Origin: Marinobacter lipolyticus SM19
Lineage (GTDB): Bacteria; Pseudomonadota; Gammaproteobacteria; Pseudomonadales; Oleiphilaceae
DNA: 64,000 nucleotides
Direction: 5' to 3'
Assembly (NCBI RefSeq): GCF_000397065.2
Contig: NZ_KE007325.1
Coordinates: forward strand, 51,008-115,007
Below, one piece after another: positions 44,903-53,566 of this stretch. A program made the position numbers and the translations under genes. Position 1 is the first letter of the stretch. Each line of letters opens with the position of its first letter. The notes below the pieces were generated by a model. The model was not told the origin of the DNA. It searched no databases and saw only the letters and a program-made list of their open reading frames with translations.

Positions 44903-45069
44903 ACTCTGGTCCTTTTCAGATGACGGGACGGATCACCTTGGTGAACTCCTTGAACAGCGATCCTATTACATGCAAGCCTTGTCGATCAAAGACCTATAGT
45001 ATCATTTCCTGACACCGGCAGGCCGGCGACCAACCGGAAACTCACAGTGCTAAAAGGGCCTACATAACC

Positions 45070-45510
45070 ATGCCAACCCAGACACCAGAAGCAATCCGCG
45101 CCATTTTAACCAGTATTCGCACCATTGCGCTGGTGGGCGCCAGCAACAAAATCCACCGCCCCAGCCACGAAGTGATGGCCTATCTGCAGGGCCGGGGCTA
45201 CCGCGTCATCCCCGTCAACCCGAAGCTGGCCGGCCAGCAGCTGTTAGGTGAAACCGTTTACGCCGATCTTAATTCGCTGCCTGAACCAGTAGACATGGTG
45301 GAGCTTTTCCTGGCGCCAGAACGCACCGGGCCGGTGATCAATGCCGCCATTAAACTCAACGTGCCTGTGGTGTGGATGCAGATTGGTGTAATCAACGAAG
45401 AAGGCGCCCGGAAAGCAGAGGCCGCCGGCCTGACTGTCGTTATGGATCGCTGCCCCAAGCAGGACATTCCGCGACTCGGCGTGCCACCGGTTACTGGCGG
45501 CGCCCTCTAG
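45070..45510 (+). CDS. CoA-binding domain protein (YccU-like)
   Basis: A 146-residue Rossmann-type protein: TIALVGASNKIHRPSHEVMA and RGYRVIPVNPKLAGQQLLGE match the stand-alone CoA_binding family, related to the nucleotide-binding part of succinyl-CoA synthetase alpha. The physiological role is not established. Divergent from the MBL gene across ~167 bp, monocistronic by spacing. Confidence 0.9.
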   Translation: MPTQTPEAIRAILTSIRTIALVGASNKIHRPSHEVMAYLQGRGYRVIPVNPKLAGQQLLGETVYADLNSLPEPVDMVELFLAPERTGPVINAAIKLNVPVVWMQIGVINEEGARKAEAAGLTVVMDRCPKQDIPRLGVPPVTGGAL

Positions 45511-45614
45511 GTTGTTAGTGCTGCTCACTCCAGGCCAACCTGTGACCCACGACCTGTTCGAATCGTCAGCGCTCTGCCATAATCAGGTCAAACAATCCGA
45601 AAACTGGCATCGCC

Positions 45615-46916
45615 ATGTGGTTCAGACGCAAAACCAACAGGGCACATACGGCACCCCGACCGATCGCTGAGAAGGCGATGACGCCATCGGGGCGATCGCC
45701 TGCCTCCCTGCGTCGCACCAATCTGCCCGTCGATCTGCTAGAAATCGGCATGAAAGTCGTCAACCTGGACCGCCCGTGGACCGACGTCCCCGTCCTGTTC
45801 CAGGGATTTGTCCTTACAGATCCAGGCCAGGCCCAGGTTCTGAGGCAGTACTGTGAGTGGGTCGTGGTGGAGGATGAAGAGAGACGCCTGGCCCCGATCA
45901 TCAGCAAGGTCGCACGGCTGCGAAAACGCACCACAGAGCCCATGGAAGAAACCCGGTCGCTGCTGGAGGAAATTCCCAGGGCCAAGGCGACCTGGAACAA
46001 GACCCGCATTTTTGTCGAGCGGGTGATCCGTGATATCGAACAGGGCAATAACAATCTGCACCTTCAACATGCCCGCCCCATCATTCGAAACTGCGTGGAC
46101 AGCATCAAGGCCAACGCGAGTGCCATGTTCTGGATGACCAGAATCAAGTCCCGGGACGCCTACACCGCCGAGCATTGCCTGAGGGTCGCAATATTCACCG
46201 TGGCTTTTGCCCGTTTTCTGGGCATGCCTGATGAGGACCTGGAGATTGCCGGACTGTGTGGCCTGCTACACGACATCGGCAAACTCAAGGTACCGCCATC
46301 AATACTCAACAAGCCAGGCGCCCTCAGCCCCGATGAATTCAGCGTTATGCAGAAACACACCACGCTGGGCTACAAACTGCTGAAGCAGGACCCGGACGTG
46401 GATTCAATCATCAGTGACGTTACGGTTCACCACCACGAACGTATCGATGGTTTCGGCTACCCCCATCAACTGGAAGAAGCACAGATCAGTCGCTTTGCAC
46501 GGCTGGTCTCCATCGTCGACGCGTTCGATGCTCTCACCAGCGACCGATGCTATCGCGATGGCGTGCCCACGTCAGACGCCATGCGTATCCTTTACCGCAA
46601 TCGGGGGCAACAATTCGACACAGGAATGGTGGAGGCCTTTATTCGAATGATCGGTGTTTATCCGCCTGGAAGTTTGGTAGAACTGTCGTCGGGGGAAGTC
46701 GCTCTGATCGTCGCCACTCACCCTGGGAAAAAACTGAAACCAAAAGTTGAGGTATTACTGGATGCCAATAAGCATCCGGTGACACCCAGAGTTCTCGATC
46801 TGTCGAAACAACCGGATGAAACACAACACGGCATTTTACGCCCGCTGCCTGACGGTGCCTTCGGTATCTCGTTACAGGGACGTATACAACAATTAGTGGC
46901 CGGTGACCGCCCGTAA
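45615..46916 (+). CDS. HD-GYP domain c-di-GMP phosphodiesterase
   Basis: A 433-residue cytoplasmic protein. It has an N-terminal DUF3391-like segment (VDLLEIGMKVVNLDRPW onward) and an HD-GYP domain with metal pair HD at 219-220 (LLHDIGKLKVP) and G281-Y282-P283 in HHHERIDGFGYP. These predict hydrolysis of c-di-GMP to pGpG/GMP. It precedes the CHASE-GGDEF-EAL gene by 64 nt on the same strand, so both could be co-expressed. Confidence 0.93.
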   Translation: MWFRRKTNRAHTAPRPIAEKAMTPSGRSPASLRRTNLPVDLLEIGMKVVNLDRPWTDVPVLFQGFVLTDPGQAQVLRQYCEWVVVEDEERRLAPIISKVARLRKRTTEPMEETRSLLEEIPRAKATWNKTRIFVERVIRDIEQGNNNLHLQHARPIIRNCVDSIKANASAMFWMTRIKSRDAYTAEHCLRVAIFTVAFARFLGMPDEDLEIAGLCGLLHDIGKLKVPPSILNKPGALSPDEFSVMQKHTTLGYKLLKQDPDVDSIISDVTVHHHERIDGFGYPHQLEEAQISRFARLVSIVDAFDALTSDRCYRDGVPTSDAMRILYRNRGQQFDTGMVEAFIRMIGVYPPGSLVELSSGEVALIVATHPGKKLKPKVEVLLDANKHPVTPRVLDLSKQPDETQHGILRPLPDGAFGISLQGRIQQLVAGDRP

Positions 46917-46980
46917 CCCTCATAATCAAACACAATCTGCCGATAGATACTGTTGTTGGTGCATCAGACCGGAGTGACGT

Positions 46981-49248
46981 GTGGAAAAAACCGAATCAGC
47001 GACGAACGTAATGGTCAAAGGGCTTCTGCACCCCGTTTTTCCAGTACTGATTCTCATCGTCTTTCTCGGAATTGCTTCCGTTCTGAAGTATGGCATCGAC
47101 AGGCAGGACAGGCGCCAGCTTGAAAGCAGCCTGGCCAGCGAAACCCAAGCCATGGCCGCCAACCTGGAACGGGAATTCCTGGTCCATGTGCAGGCAATCC
47201 GCCGCATGGCAAAACGTATTGAGGCCAACCCGGAATTAACGAAAGAGCTGTGGCGCCAGGACGCCAGAAACTACCTGGACGACTTCGGGGTCTATCAGGC
47301 CCTGGAATGGATTGACCGGCAGTTCGTGATTCGCTGGCTGGAGCCCCTGTCGGGCAATGAAGAAGTGGTTGGCTACAATGTGGCATTTTCCGCTGACCGT
47401 CGAGCAGCACTGAAAGCGGCGCAAGCCAATGGCACCATTGATATTTCCGGCGTGGTCGATCTTCGACAAGGCGGCAAGGGCCTGGTCATCTATGTGCCGG
47501 TCCACTCCGGTGATGATAACAACGGGTTTGTTGCCGGTGTCTTCCAGATGGAAACCCTGGCTCGTCAATTACTGACCAGCAGGGTTCTGGAAGCATTCAA
47601 TATACGTATTTTCGAGGGCGAAGCACTTGCCTACGAACTTAATACCGACGGTGAGTTCGACACCCGATACTCCCAAACCGTCGACGTCGATCTCCCGACA
47701 ATGAATTGGTCGCTTACCGTTACCCCATCAACCGCCTGGATCGGCAGCCGGAAAAGCATCTGGCCCTGGACCACGTTCACCTCCATCCTGTTCATGGGGC
47801 TACTGACCAGCCTGACCACCCTGCTGGTTCAGATCCTGCTCAAGCATAATCGCGCCCTGCTGAAAACCCGCAAGGAGCTGGAGTTTGAAATAGACCAACG
47901 CAAAGCCGTGCAACAGGATCTGGTCCGCCTGGAGTCCACGGATGCCCTGACCGGCCTCGCTAACCGTCGTTTCTTCATGGAAGACCTGAGTCACACCCTC
48001 AGCATCGCCGACCGGCAAATGCGCCAGGTCGCCCTGGTGATGATGGATCTCGACCGCTTCCAGATGCTCAATGACACCCTCGGCCACCAGTTCGGGGACG
48101 AGCTGCTGATCAAGGTGTCCGAGCGCCTGAATAGCCTGAGTAGTGAGAAAATCCTCGTGGCCTACTCCGGTGGAGACGAATTCATGGTCTGCCAGCAGCA
48201 TGTGGATAGTCTGGACGACGTCATTCACCTGTTGGGCCAGATCAAGCAATGTTTCGCAGAACCTTTCGAGGTCCAGAACCAGGCCCACTGCGTTACCGCG
48301 ACCATGGGCATTGCGGTTTACCCACAAAGTGGCCTGGACACCGATACCCTGCTCCGTAACGCCGACATCGCCCTGTACCGGGCCAAGGATCAAGGGCGCA
48401 ACACCTACCAGTTCTATACCGAGGGCATGCAGGAGCGGGAAGTCATGCGCCTGGAACTGGACAAGGACCTCAGCCAGGCCCTTGCCAATGACGAGTTTGT
48501 CCTTCACTTTCAGCCACAGGTCGACCTGGAGAGCGCCGAGATAGGCAGCGCTGAAGCGCTAATACGATGGCAACATCCGCGCCGGGGATTACTGCCTCCG
48601 ATCGATTTCATCCCGTTGGCAGAGGAAAGCGGCCGCATCACCGAGATCGGACGCTGGGTCGTGATGGCCGCCTGTCGACAGCTTGCCCGTTGGCGCGGCA
48701 CTGCCTTCGAACACCTCAGGATTGCGGTCAATCTCTCCGGGCGGGAACTGGATGATGAAAGTCTGGTGGATCATATTCAGGAGGCACTGGAGACCCACAA
48801 CGTGCCGCCGCATCAGCTGGAAGTGGAGCTGACCGAGGAAATCTTTATCCAGAACATCGAACACAATCTCAATCAGCTCTCCAGGTTACACAAACTCGGT
48901 GTGCACCTTGCTATCGATGATTTCGGGGTGGGTTACTCCTCACTGGGCTATCTGCGAGACTTCCCCGTAGACTTACTGAAAATCGACCGATCGTTCATTA
49001 CCGAAGTCACCGAACGCCACGACGATGCGGTGATCACCCGCGCAGTCATCAATCTGGCCCACAATCTAGGCATCCGGGTCGTGGCGGAAGGTGTTGAGAC
49101 CATGGAGCAGCTGGCGTTCCTGAAGGATCACCATTGTGATCTGGCCCAGGGCTACCTGATCAGCCGGCCCGTTCCTGCTGCCACACTGGAAAAAGCCCTG
49201 AGCGAAGGTACTATGGTTACCGGCATTCCAGCGGATACCCGCATCTAG
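46981..49248 (+). CDS. CHASE-GGDEF-EAL c-di-GMP signalling protein
   Basis: A 755-residue membrane protein. Helix 1 (about 19-36) precedes a periplasmic CHASE sensor (about 60-255, e.g. YQALEWIDRQFVIRWLEP), then helix 2 (about 258-285), a coiled coil, GGDEF at 397-401 and a full EAL domain (EAL at 525-527, with DDFGVGYSSL downstream). The GGDEF domain keeps the catalytic motif but shows no RXXD inhibition site before it. Net activity cannot be predicted; many such hybrids act as phosphodiesterases. GTG start with GGAG 6 nt upstream. Confidence 0.93.
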   Translation: MEKTESATNVMVKGLLHPVFPVLILIVFLGIASVLKYGIDRQDRRQLESSLASETQAMAANLEREFLVHVQAIRRMAKRIEANPELTKELWRQDARNYLDDFGVYQALEWIDRQFVIRWLEPLSGNEEVVGYNVAFSADRRAALKAAQANGTIDISGVVDLRQGGKGLVIYVPVHSGDDNNGFVAGVFQMETLARQLLTSRVLEAFNIRIFEGEALAYELNTDGEFDTRYSQTVDVDLPTMNWSLTVTPSTAWIGSRKSIWPWTTFTSILFMGLLTSLTTLLVQILLKHNRALLKTRKELEFEIDQRKAVQQDLVRLESTDALTGLANRRFFMEDLSHTLSIADRQMRQVALVMMDLDRFQMLNDTLGHQFGDELLIKVSERLNSLSSEKILVAYSGGDEFMVCQQHVDSLDDVIHLLGQIKQCFAEPFEVQNQAHCVTATMGIAVYPQSGLDTDTLLRNADIALYRAKDQGRNTYQFYTEGMQEREVMRLELDKDLSQALANDEFVLHFQPQVDLESAEIGSAEALIRWQHPRRGLLPPIDFIPLAEESGRITEIGRWVVMAACRQLARWRGTAFEHLRIAVNLSGRELDDESLVDHIQEALETHNVPPHQLEVELTEEIFIQNIEHNLNQLSRLHKLGVHLAIDDFGVGYSSLGYLRDFPVDLLKIDRSFITEVTERHDDAVITRAVINLAHNLGIRVVAEGVETMEQLAFLKDHHCDLAQGYLISRPVPAATLEKALSEGTMVTGIPADTRI

Positions 49249-49300
49249 CCAACCTCGTTCAATCGTTGTTTTCGGACCATTCCCAGCAAGGTAAGACTCC

Positions 49301-49615
49301 ATGACAAGCCGCTACCTGACGCCTGAACAAGACCGGAAAATCCGCCAGTGGGAGCGCTGGAACCGGAATTATTTTATTTTTGCCTTCGTGGCGCTGACGA
49401 TTATTCTGGTGTTCAGCAGTCAGCTGGGCTTGTCCAGTGGTGAGAGCTGGGGGCCACTCGGAGCGCTGATCGCGGTTCTGATCACGCCGATTATTGTGCT
49501 TCAGCTGCGGCTCGCGTGCCCAGCCTGTGGTCACAAGATCGGCTGGCAGGCAAAGCTGATGGCGCCGGACCAGTGCAGAGCCTGCGGTACATTCCTTCGC
49601 GCCAAGAGCCAGTAA
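49301..49615 (+). CDS. Small membrane protein with C-terminal zinc ribbon
   Basis: A 104-residue protein of unknown function. A charged N-terminus precedes two hydrophobic helices (about 25-42 and 52-70) and a treble of cysteine pairs at the end (CPACG and CRACG), a rubredoxin-like zinc ribbon facing the cytoplasm if the N-terminus is inside. It lies 52 nt after the CHASE-GGDEF-EAL gene. ATG 49301 follows AGGTAAG. Confidence 0.78.
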   Translation: MTSRYLTPEQDRKIRQWERWNRNYFIFAFVALTIILVFSSQLGLSSGESWGPLGALIAVLITPIIVLQLRLACPACGHKIGWQAKLMAPDQCRACGTFLRAKSQ

Positions 49616-49637
49616 TCTTCTCTTCTTAAAAAAACCT

Positions 49638-49669
49638 TTGACCTGTGAGTTACTCACAGGTTTTAGGCT
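49638..49669 (+). promoter_or_regulatory. MerR-type metal promoter with operator between -35 and -10
   Basis: TTGACC at 49638-49643 is a -35 match, and a -10-like TTAGGC/TAGGCT lies 19-20 bp downstream, the stretched spacer typical of MerR/CueR promoters. In the spacer sits a perfect 10-bp inverted repeat (ACCTGTGAGT, one T, ACTCACAGGT; 49641-49661). It faces the merR-copA operon. The cognate regulator is most likely the MerR protein at 49869, giving autoregulation and metal induction of copA. Confidence 0.85.
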
Positions 49670-49697
49670 ATCCTTGAATCAGGTTTCGGTGATTGCC

Positions 49698-49807
49698 GTG
49701 TTGAGGCACGCGCGACTCCCGAAAACCGCTGTTAATACGTCCCTGTACGCTTGCTCTCCGCCATCCATGGCTCCGAGCATTTTCGGGAGTCGCGCCTGCC
49801 TCAACAC
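49698..49807. repeat. Family B long-hairpin element in the merR-copA leader
   Basis: Arms of 28 bp with one mismatch (49698-49725 and 49780-49807) flank a 54-nt core that includes ACGTCCCTGTACGC and GCCATCCATGG. The core, read in reverse, matches the sequence at the window end (63945 onward) in most positions while the arms largely differ. It lies after the MerR-type promoter and 61 bp before merR, so it would be transcribed as a strong leader hairpin. There is no open frame of interest in it. Confidence 0.88.
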
Positions 49808-49868
49808 TCCGCTTACTTCAGTGATGGATTCCTTTGACCATTACTTATTTCGGGGTGAGGAACAGGAT

Positions 49869-50315
49869 ATGAAAGTCAAAGACATTGCGGAAGCCGCCGG
49901 CGTGAATCCGGATACCGTGCGGTTTTACACCCGGGAAAATCTGTTGAAGCCGACCCGCAATCCGGACAACAACTACCAGCAATTCGATGCCGAGGACCTT
50001 CGGCGCTTGCGGTTCGCCCGCAAAGCCCGGCAGTTGGGGTTTTCACTGCCAGAGATCCGGCAGATTCTGGAGCAGGCGGATGGCCATCATTCTCCCTGTC
50101 CGATGGTACGGGATGTCTTTCAACAACGGCTGGCGGAGGTGGAACGGGAAATTCGTGAGCTGCAGGAGCTGCGCCAGCGGATGACGTCGGCGATGGCCGC
50201 CTGGCAGGACATGCCGGACGGTACGCCGGATGGCCACACCATTTGCCGATTGATCGAACACTGGGAAGACCCGATGCCCTCTCACCGGGCAGACAATCAG
50301 AGTGAGGAGCACTAA
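49869..50315 (+). CDS. MerR-family heavy-metal-responsive regulator
   Basis: A 148-residue regulator: N-terminal winged helix MKVKDIAEAAGVNPDTVRFY, the RRLRFARKARQLGFSLPEIR dimerisation lead-in, then a coiled coil. Two cysteines, in HHSPCPMV and HTICRLIEHW, are candidate metal ligands. The long upstream frame beginning at 49638 crosses hairpin element B and is not coding; GAGGAACAGG precedes ATG 49869. It is 3 nt from copA and very likely controls it. CueR-like copper sensing is probable, but the ligand pattern is not the classical C-X7-C, so cadmium, zinc or another metal is possible. Confidence 0.9.
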   Translation: MKVKDIAEAAGVNPDTVRFYTRENLLKPTRNPDNNYQQFDAEDLRRLRFARKARQLGFSLPEIRQILEQADGHHSPCPMVRDVFQQRLAEVEREIRELQELRQRMTSAMAAWQDMPDGTPDGHTICRLIEHWEDPMPSHRADNQSEEH

Positions 50316-50318
50316 CGA

Positions 50319-52928
50319 ATGACTGACGCACCTGTACTTCAGACCACGCTCAGTATTTCCGGGGCCTCGTGCCAGGGCTGTGTAAAGAAGATCCGAACGG
50401 CTCTGGAGCCGCTGACCGGCGATGCAGACCTGGTGGAAGTGAATCTTGAACAGCAGACCGTCGCTCTGCCAGAGGACGTGGATGCCGCCGAGGCGGCGCG
50501 GATTGTGACGGAGATGGGTTATCCGGCGGAGCCATTCGAAGATACTCCGGAGCCCGCCAGTTGCTGTGCCGCCAAAGCTGAACTTGGCAAAAACGACGAT
50601 GATCACTCGGCTAATCTCTCCGAAGAAGCGGCCGAGACGGTCTCTGAGAGTGCTCAGGCTGAACCTTCCGATACAGGAAATGGGCAGGTTCATCTGTCGG
50701 TAACCGGTGCGACCTGCGCTTCCTGCGTGAGTACCATAGAGAAGGCCCTGATGTCGGTGGGTGGTATCAGCCATGCCCATATGAATCTGGCGGACAACAC
50801 TGCGACGGCCACGGGTGACGCGGATCCCCAGGCTCTGGTGATGGCCGTGGAAAGCGCCGGCTATGGCGTCAGTGTGATTGAGAATGAGGACGACGCAGAC
50901 GATCGCAAGCAGGAGGAGGACCGGAAGCAGTACAAAACCCTGCTGATCAAGATGGCGGTCAGCCTGAGTCTGGGCCTGGGATTGATGGTCTGGGGTATGG
51001 GCTTTGGCACCATGATGGTAACTGAGACCAATCAGGGCACCTGGCTCGGCCTGGGCGTGCTGACTCTGGTGGTTATGGCCGCCACCGGCGGGCATTTCTA
51101 CACCGGGGCCTGGAAGGCCTTCAAGCACCACAACGCCAACATGGATACGCTGATTGCCTTGGGCACCGGCACCGCCTGGCTCTACTCGATTGTGGTAGCC
51201 AGTATACCCGGCGCCCTGCCGGAGATGGCGCGGCATGTGTACTTTGAAGCCTCGGCCATGATCATCGGCCTGATCAACCTGGGCCAGGCCCTGGAGTTGA
51301 GGGCCAAGGGCAAGACGTCGGAAGCCGTGCGCCGGTTACTGGACTTGCGGGCGAAAACCGCCCGGGTTATCCGCGATGGTGAAGAACGGGACATCCCTGT
51401 GGAAGACGTCCGCAAGGGTGACCATATAAGGGTCCGGCCCGGGGAGAAGCTGCCGGTGGACGGGGTGATTGCCGAAGGCTCGACCCGCATCGATGAGAGC
51501 ATGCTGACCGGTGAGCCGATGCCGGTTAGCAAATCCGCGGGCGATGAGGTTTCCGCCGGCACGATGAACACCCATGGCTCAATCATTTACGAAGCCACCC
51601 GGGTCGGCAGCGAAACCGCGCTGGCCCAGATCATCAAGCTGGTGAAAAAGGCCCAGGGCTCCAAACCCGCCATTGGCCGACTGGCCGACAAGATCTCATC
51701 GGTGTTCGTGCCCACAGTCATGCTGATTGCCGTGGTGGCGGCGCTGGTCTGGTACAACGTCGGGCCGGAGCCTGCGGTGGTGCATATGATGGTGGCAGCT
51801 ACGACGGTGCTGATCATCGCCTGCCCCTGCGCCCTGGGCCTGGCCACCCCCATGTCGGTGATGGTCGGGGTTGGCAAAGCGGCAGAGTATGGTGCGCTGA
51901 TTCGTCAGGGCGACGCCCTGCAGACCGCCGGAAAGCTGGACTTGGTGATTCTGGACAAGACCGGCACCATTACCGAAGGCCATCCGGCAGTAACGCGACT
52001 GCATGCCAGCGATGGTGATGAACAGCGCCTGTTGGCTCTTGCGGCCGGGCTCGAACAGCACTCCGAACATCCGCTGGCGGAGGCCATTATTGCGAAGGCG
52101 AACGAGGAAGGCGTCGAGGCTGAAAAAGTGTCCGGTTTTGAAGCCCTGAACGGCAAGGGCGTCAAAGGCGAGTTCAATGGCAATCCCCTGCGCCTGGGCA
52201 ACCGGCGCTGGCTGGAAAATGAAGGCGTGACTCTGGATGACCTGACCGCTGCCGCCAATGCCATTGCCGAAGAGGCGGGCACACCGCTGTTCCTGGCATT
52301 GGGCGACGAAGCCCTCGGTGTCATCGGAGTTGCCGACGCCATCAAGCCGGATTCCCAGGCCGCGATTCAGCGTCTGCATGATGCCGGTATCCGGGTGATG
52401 ATGGTCACCGGCGATGTCGACGCCACCGCCAAAGGCATTGCCAATAAGGCGGGGATTGACGATTACCGGGCGGAGGTATTGCCGGAAGACAAGGCCGAGG
52501 TGGTGAGTGAAATGCGCGGTAAGGGCTACACCGTCGCCATGGTCGGCGACGGCATCAACGATGCGCCGGCCCTGGCCGCCGCCGATGTTGGCTTCGCCAT
52601 TGGTACCGGCACGGACGTGGCCATCGAAAGTGCAGGCATTACGCTGATGCGCGGCTCCCTGCACGGCGTGCCCGATGCCATCGAGATCTCCCGCGCCACG
52701 GTGAGAAACATCCACCAGAACCTGTTTGGCGCGTTTGTATACAACACAATGGGTATTCCGGTGGCCGCCGGCCTGCTTTACCCTGTCTGGGGGATACTGA
52801 TGAGCCCGATCCTCGCCGGTGCCGCCATGTCCCTGTCATCGGTCACTGTGGTCTCCAACGCCAACCGCCTGCGGTTGTTCCGGAGCAGTTACAAAAATAT
52901 CGGCAATCAGCAAGAGGAGCGGAACTGA
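50319..52928 (+). CDS. copA: Copper-exporting P1B-type ATPase
   Basis: An 869-residue P-type ATPase. Two N-terminal heavy-metal domains carry CQGC (Cys18/Cys21) and CASC (about residue 132). An acidic linker and about eight helices follow, with the metal-binding C502-P503-C504 motif ([12 protein letters not shown]), phospho-acceptor D546 in DKTGTITEG, and the [16 protein letters not shown] hinge. CPC and the C-terminal helix pattern indicate Cu(I) export. It follows merR by 3 nt, and its stop overlaps the 39-residue peptide ATG. Confidence 0.95.
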   Translation: MTDAPVLQTTLSISGASCQGCVKKIRTALEPLTGDADLVEVNLEQQTVALPEDVDAAEAARIVTEMGYPAEPFEDTPEPASCCAAKAELGKNDDDHSANLSEEAAETVSESAQAEPSDTGNGQVHLSVTGATCASCVSTIEKALMSVGGISHAHMNLADNTATATGDADPQALVMAVESAGYGVSVIENEDDADDRKQEEDRKQYKTLLIKMAVSLSLGLGLMVWGMGFGTMMVTETNQGTWLGLGVLTLVVMAATGGHFYTGAWKAFKHHNANMDTLIALGTGTAWLYSIVVASIPGALPEMARHVYFEASAMIIGLINLGQALELRAKGKTSEAVRRLLDLRAKTARVIRDGEERDIPVEDVRKGDHIRVRPGEKLPVDGVIAEGSTRIDESMLTGEPMPVSKSAGDEVSAGTMNTHGSIIYEATRVGSETALAQIIKLVKKAQGSKPAIGRLADKISSVFVPTVMLIAVVAALVWYNVGPEPAVVHMMVAATTVLIIACPCALGLATPMSVMVGVGKAAEYGALIRQGDALQTAGKLDLVILDKTGTITEGHPAVTRLHASDGDEQRLLALAAGLEQHSEHPLAEAIIAKANEEGVEAEKVSGFEALNGKGVKGEFNGNPLRLGNRRWLENEGVTLDDLTAAANAIAEEAGTPLFLALGDEALGVIGVADAIKPDSQAAIQRLHDAGIRVMMVTGDVDATAKGIANKAGIDDYRAEVLPEDKAEVVSEMRGKGYTVAMVGDGINDAPALAAADVGFAIGTGTDVAIESAGITLMRGSLHGVPDAIEISRATVRNIHQNLFGAFVYNTMGIPVAAGLLYPVWGILMSPILAGAAMSLSSVTVVSNANRLRLFRSSYKNIGNQQEERN

Positions 52929-53047
52929 TGGGCACACTTCTGGTCAACTCCGGAGGATTGTTACTGATGGCGGCCATCGTCTGGTGGTTCTGGCTGTCAC
53001 CGTCATCCACCGGCGCCTCCAACAACGATCACGGCCATCATCACTGA
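52928..53047 (+). CDS. 39-residue membrane peptide with His-rich tail
   Basis: ATG overlaps the copA stop (TGATG). The peptide reads [20 protein letters not shown] (residues 1-20), then FWLSPSSTGASNNDHGHHH. It has one hydrophobic helix (about 8-23) and a C-terminal His/Asp cluster that could bind metal. The ribosome-binding role may be filled by GAGGAGCGG just upstream inside copA. It sits between copA and a DUF411 gene 10 nt further on, so it is most likely part of the copper operon. It is short, but position and composition argue for a real gene. No family recognised. Confidence 0.7.
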   Translation: MGTLLVNSGGLLLMAAIVWWFWLSPSSTGASNNDHGHHH

Positions 53048-53057
53048 GGAATCTGAC

Positions 53058-53519
53058 ATGACTTTACGTAAAAAAGCGCTCGGTCTCACCGCCGCCTTCG
53101 GTCTCAGCACCCTGGTCAGCACCCCGTTGCTGGCGGCGGAGGGTACTGAAAGCATTCACGTGTACAAATCACCCTCCTGCGGCTGCTGCAGCGACTGGGT
53201 CGATCACCTGGAAGAAAACGGCTTTGACGTCGACGTTACAGAGACCAATGACCTCAACCAAATCAAAATCGACGCTGGCCTGACCCCGGCGCTGGCCAGC
53301 TGCCACACGGCGTTCGTGGGTGACTACGTCATCGAAGGTCATGTGCCCGCCAGCGATATCCAGCGCCTCATCACGGAGGCGCCGCAAGCCACAGGGCTGA
53401 GCGTGCCCGGCATGCCCCTTGGCTCACCGGGTATGGAAGTGGGCGACCGGAAAGACCACTACAAGGTCATCCTGTTCAACGAAGCCGGTCAGACCCGAGT
53501 GTTTTCACAATACAATTAA
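53058..53519 (+). CDS. DUF411 periplasmic metal-binding protein
   Basis: A 153-residue exported protein: Sec signal (LGLTAAFGLSTLVSTPLLAA, residues ~8-27) and the DUF411 core with YKSPSCGCCSDWVDHLE and TPALASCHTAFVGDYVIEGHVP. DUF411 proteins are small, often copper-associated, with a CXCC-like site. Last gene of the merR-copA operon, supporting a periplasmic copper-handling role. Terminator hairpin 53534-53552 follows. Confidence 0.9.
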   Translation: MTLRKKALGLTAAFGLSTLVSTPLLAAEGTESIHVYKSPSCGCCSDWVDHLEENGFDVDVTETNDLNQIKIDAGLTPALASCHTAFVGDYVIEGHVPASDIQRLITEAPQATGLSVPGMPLGSPGMEVGDRKDHYKVILFNEAGQTRVFSQYN

Positions 53520-53533
53520 CTGAAACCTCAAGC

Positions 53534-53552
53534 CGGGGCCGTATAGGCCCCG
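53534..53552. terminator. Bidirectional terminator-like hairpin
   Basis: A perfect 7-bp stem CGGGGCC / GGCCCCG with loop GTATA, extendable across one mismatch by AAG/CTT, lies between the convergent DUF411 and Gly/Glu/His-repeat genes. U-runs are short on both sides. Confidence 0.6.
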
Positions 53553-53566
53553 ACTTTGTACCAGGA

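Noticed and set aside
49698..49807. Integron attC site or insertion sequence
   Set aside because: There is no integrase or transposase nearby, no attC core-site consensus, and no coding capacity in 110 bp; it is kept only as a hairpin repeat.
49638..49868. N-terminal extension of MerR
   Set aside because: The frame would begin at the promoter -35 and read through hairpin B; the MerR family start is MKVKDIAEAAG at 49869.
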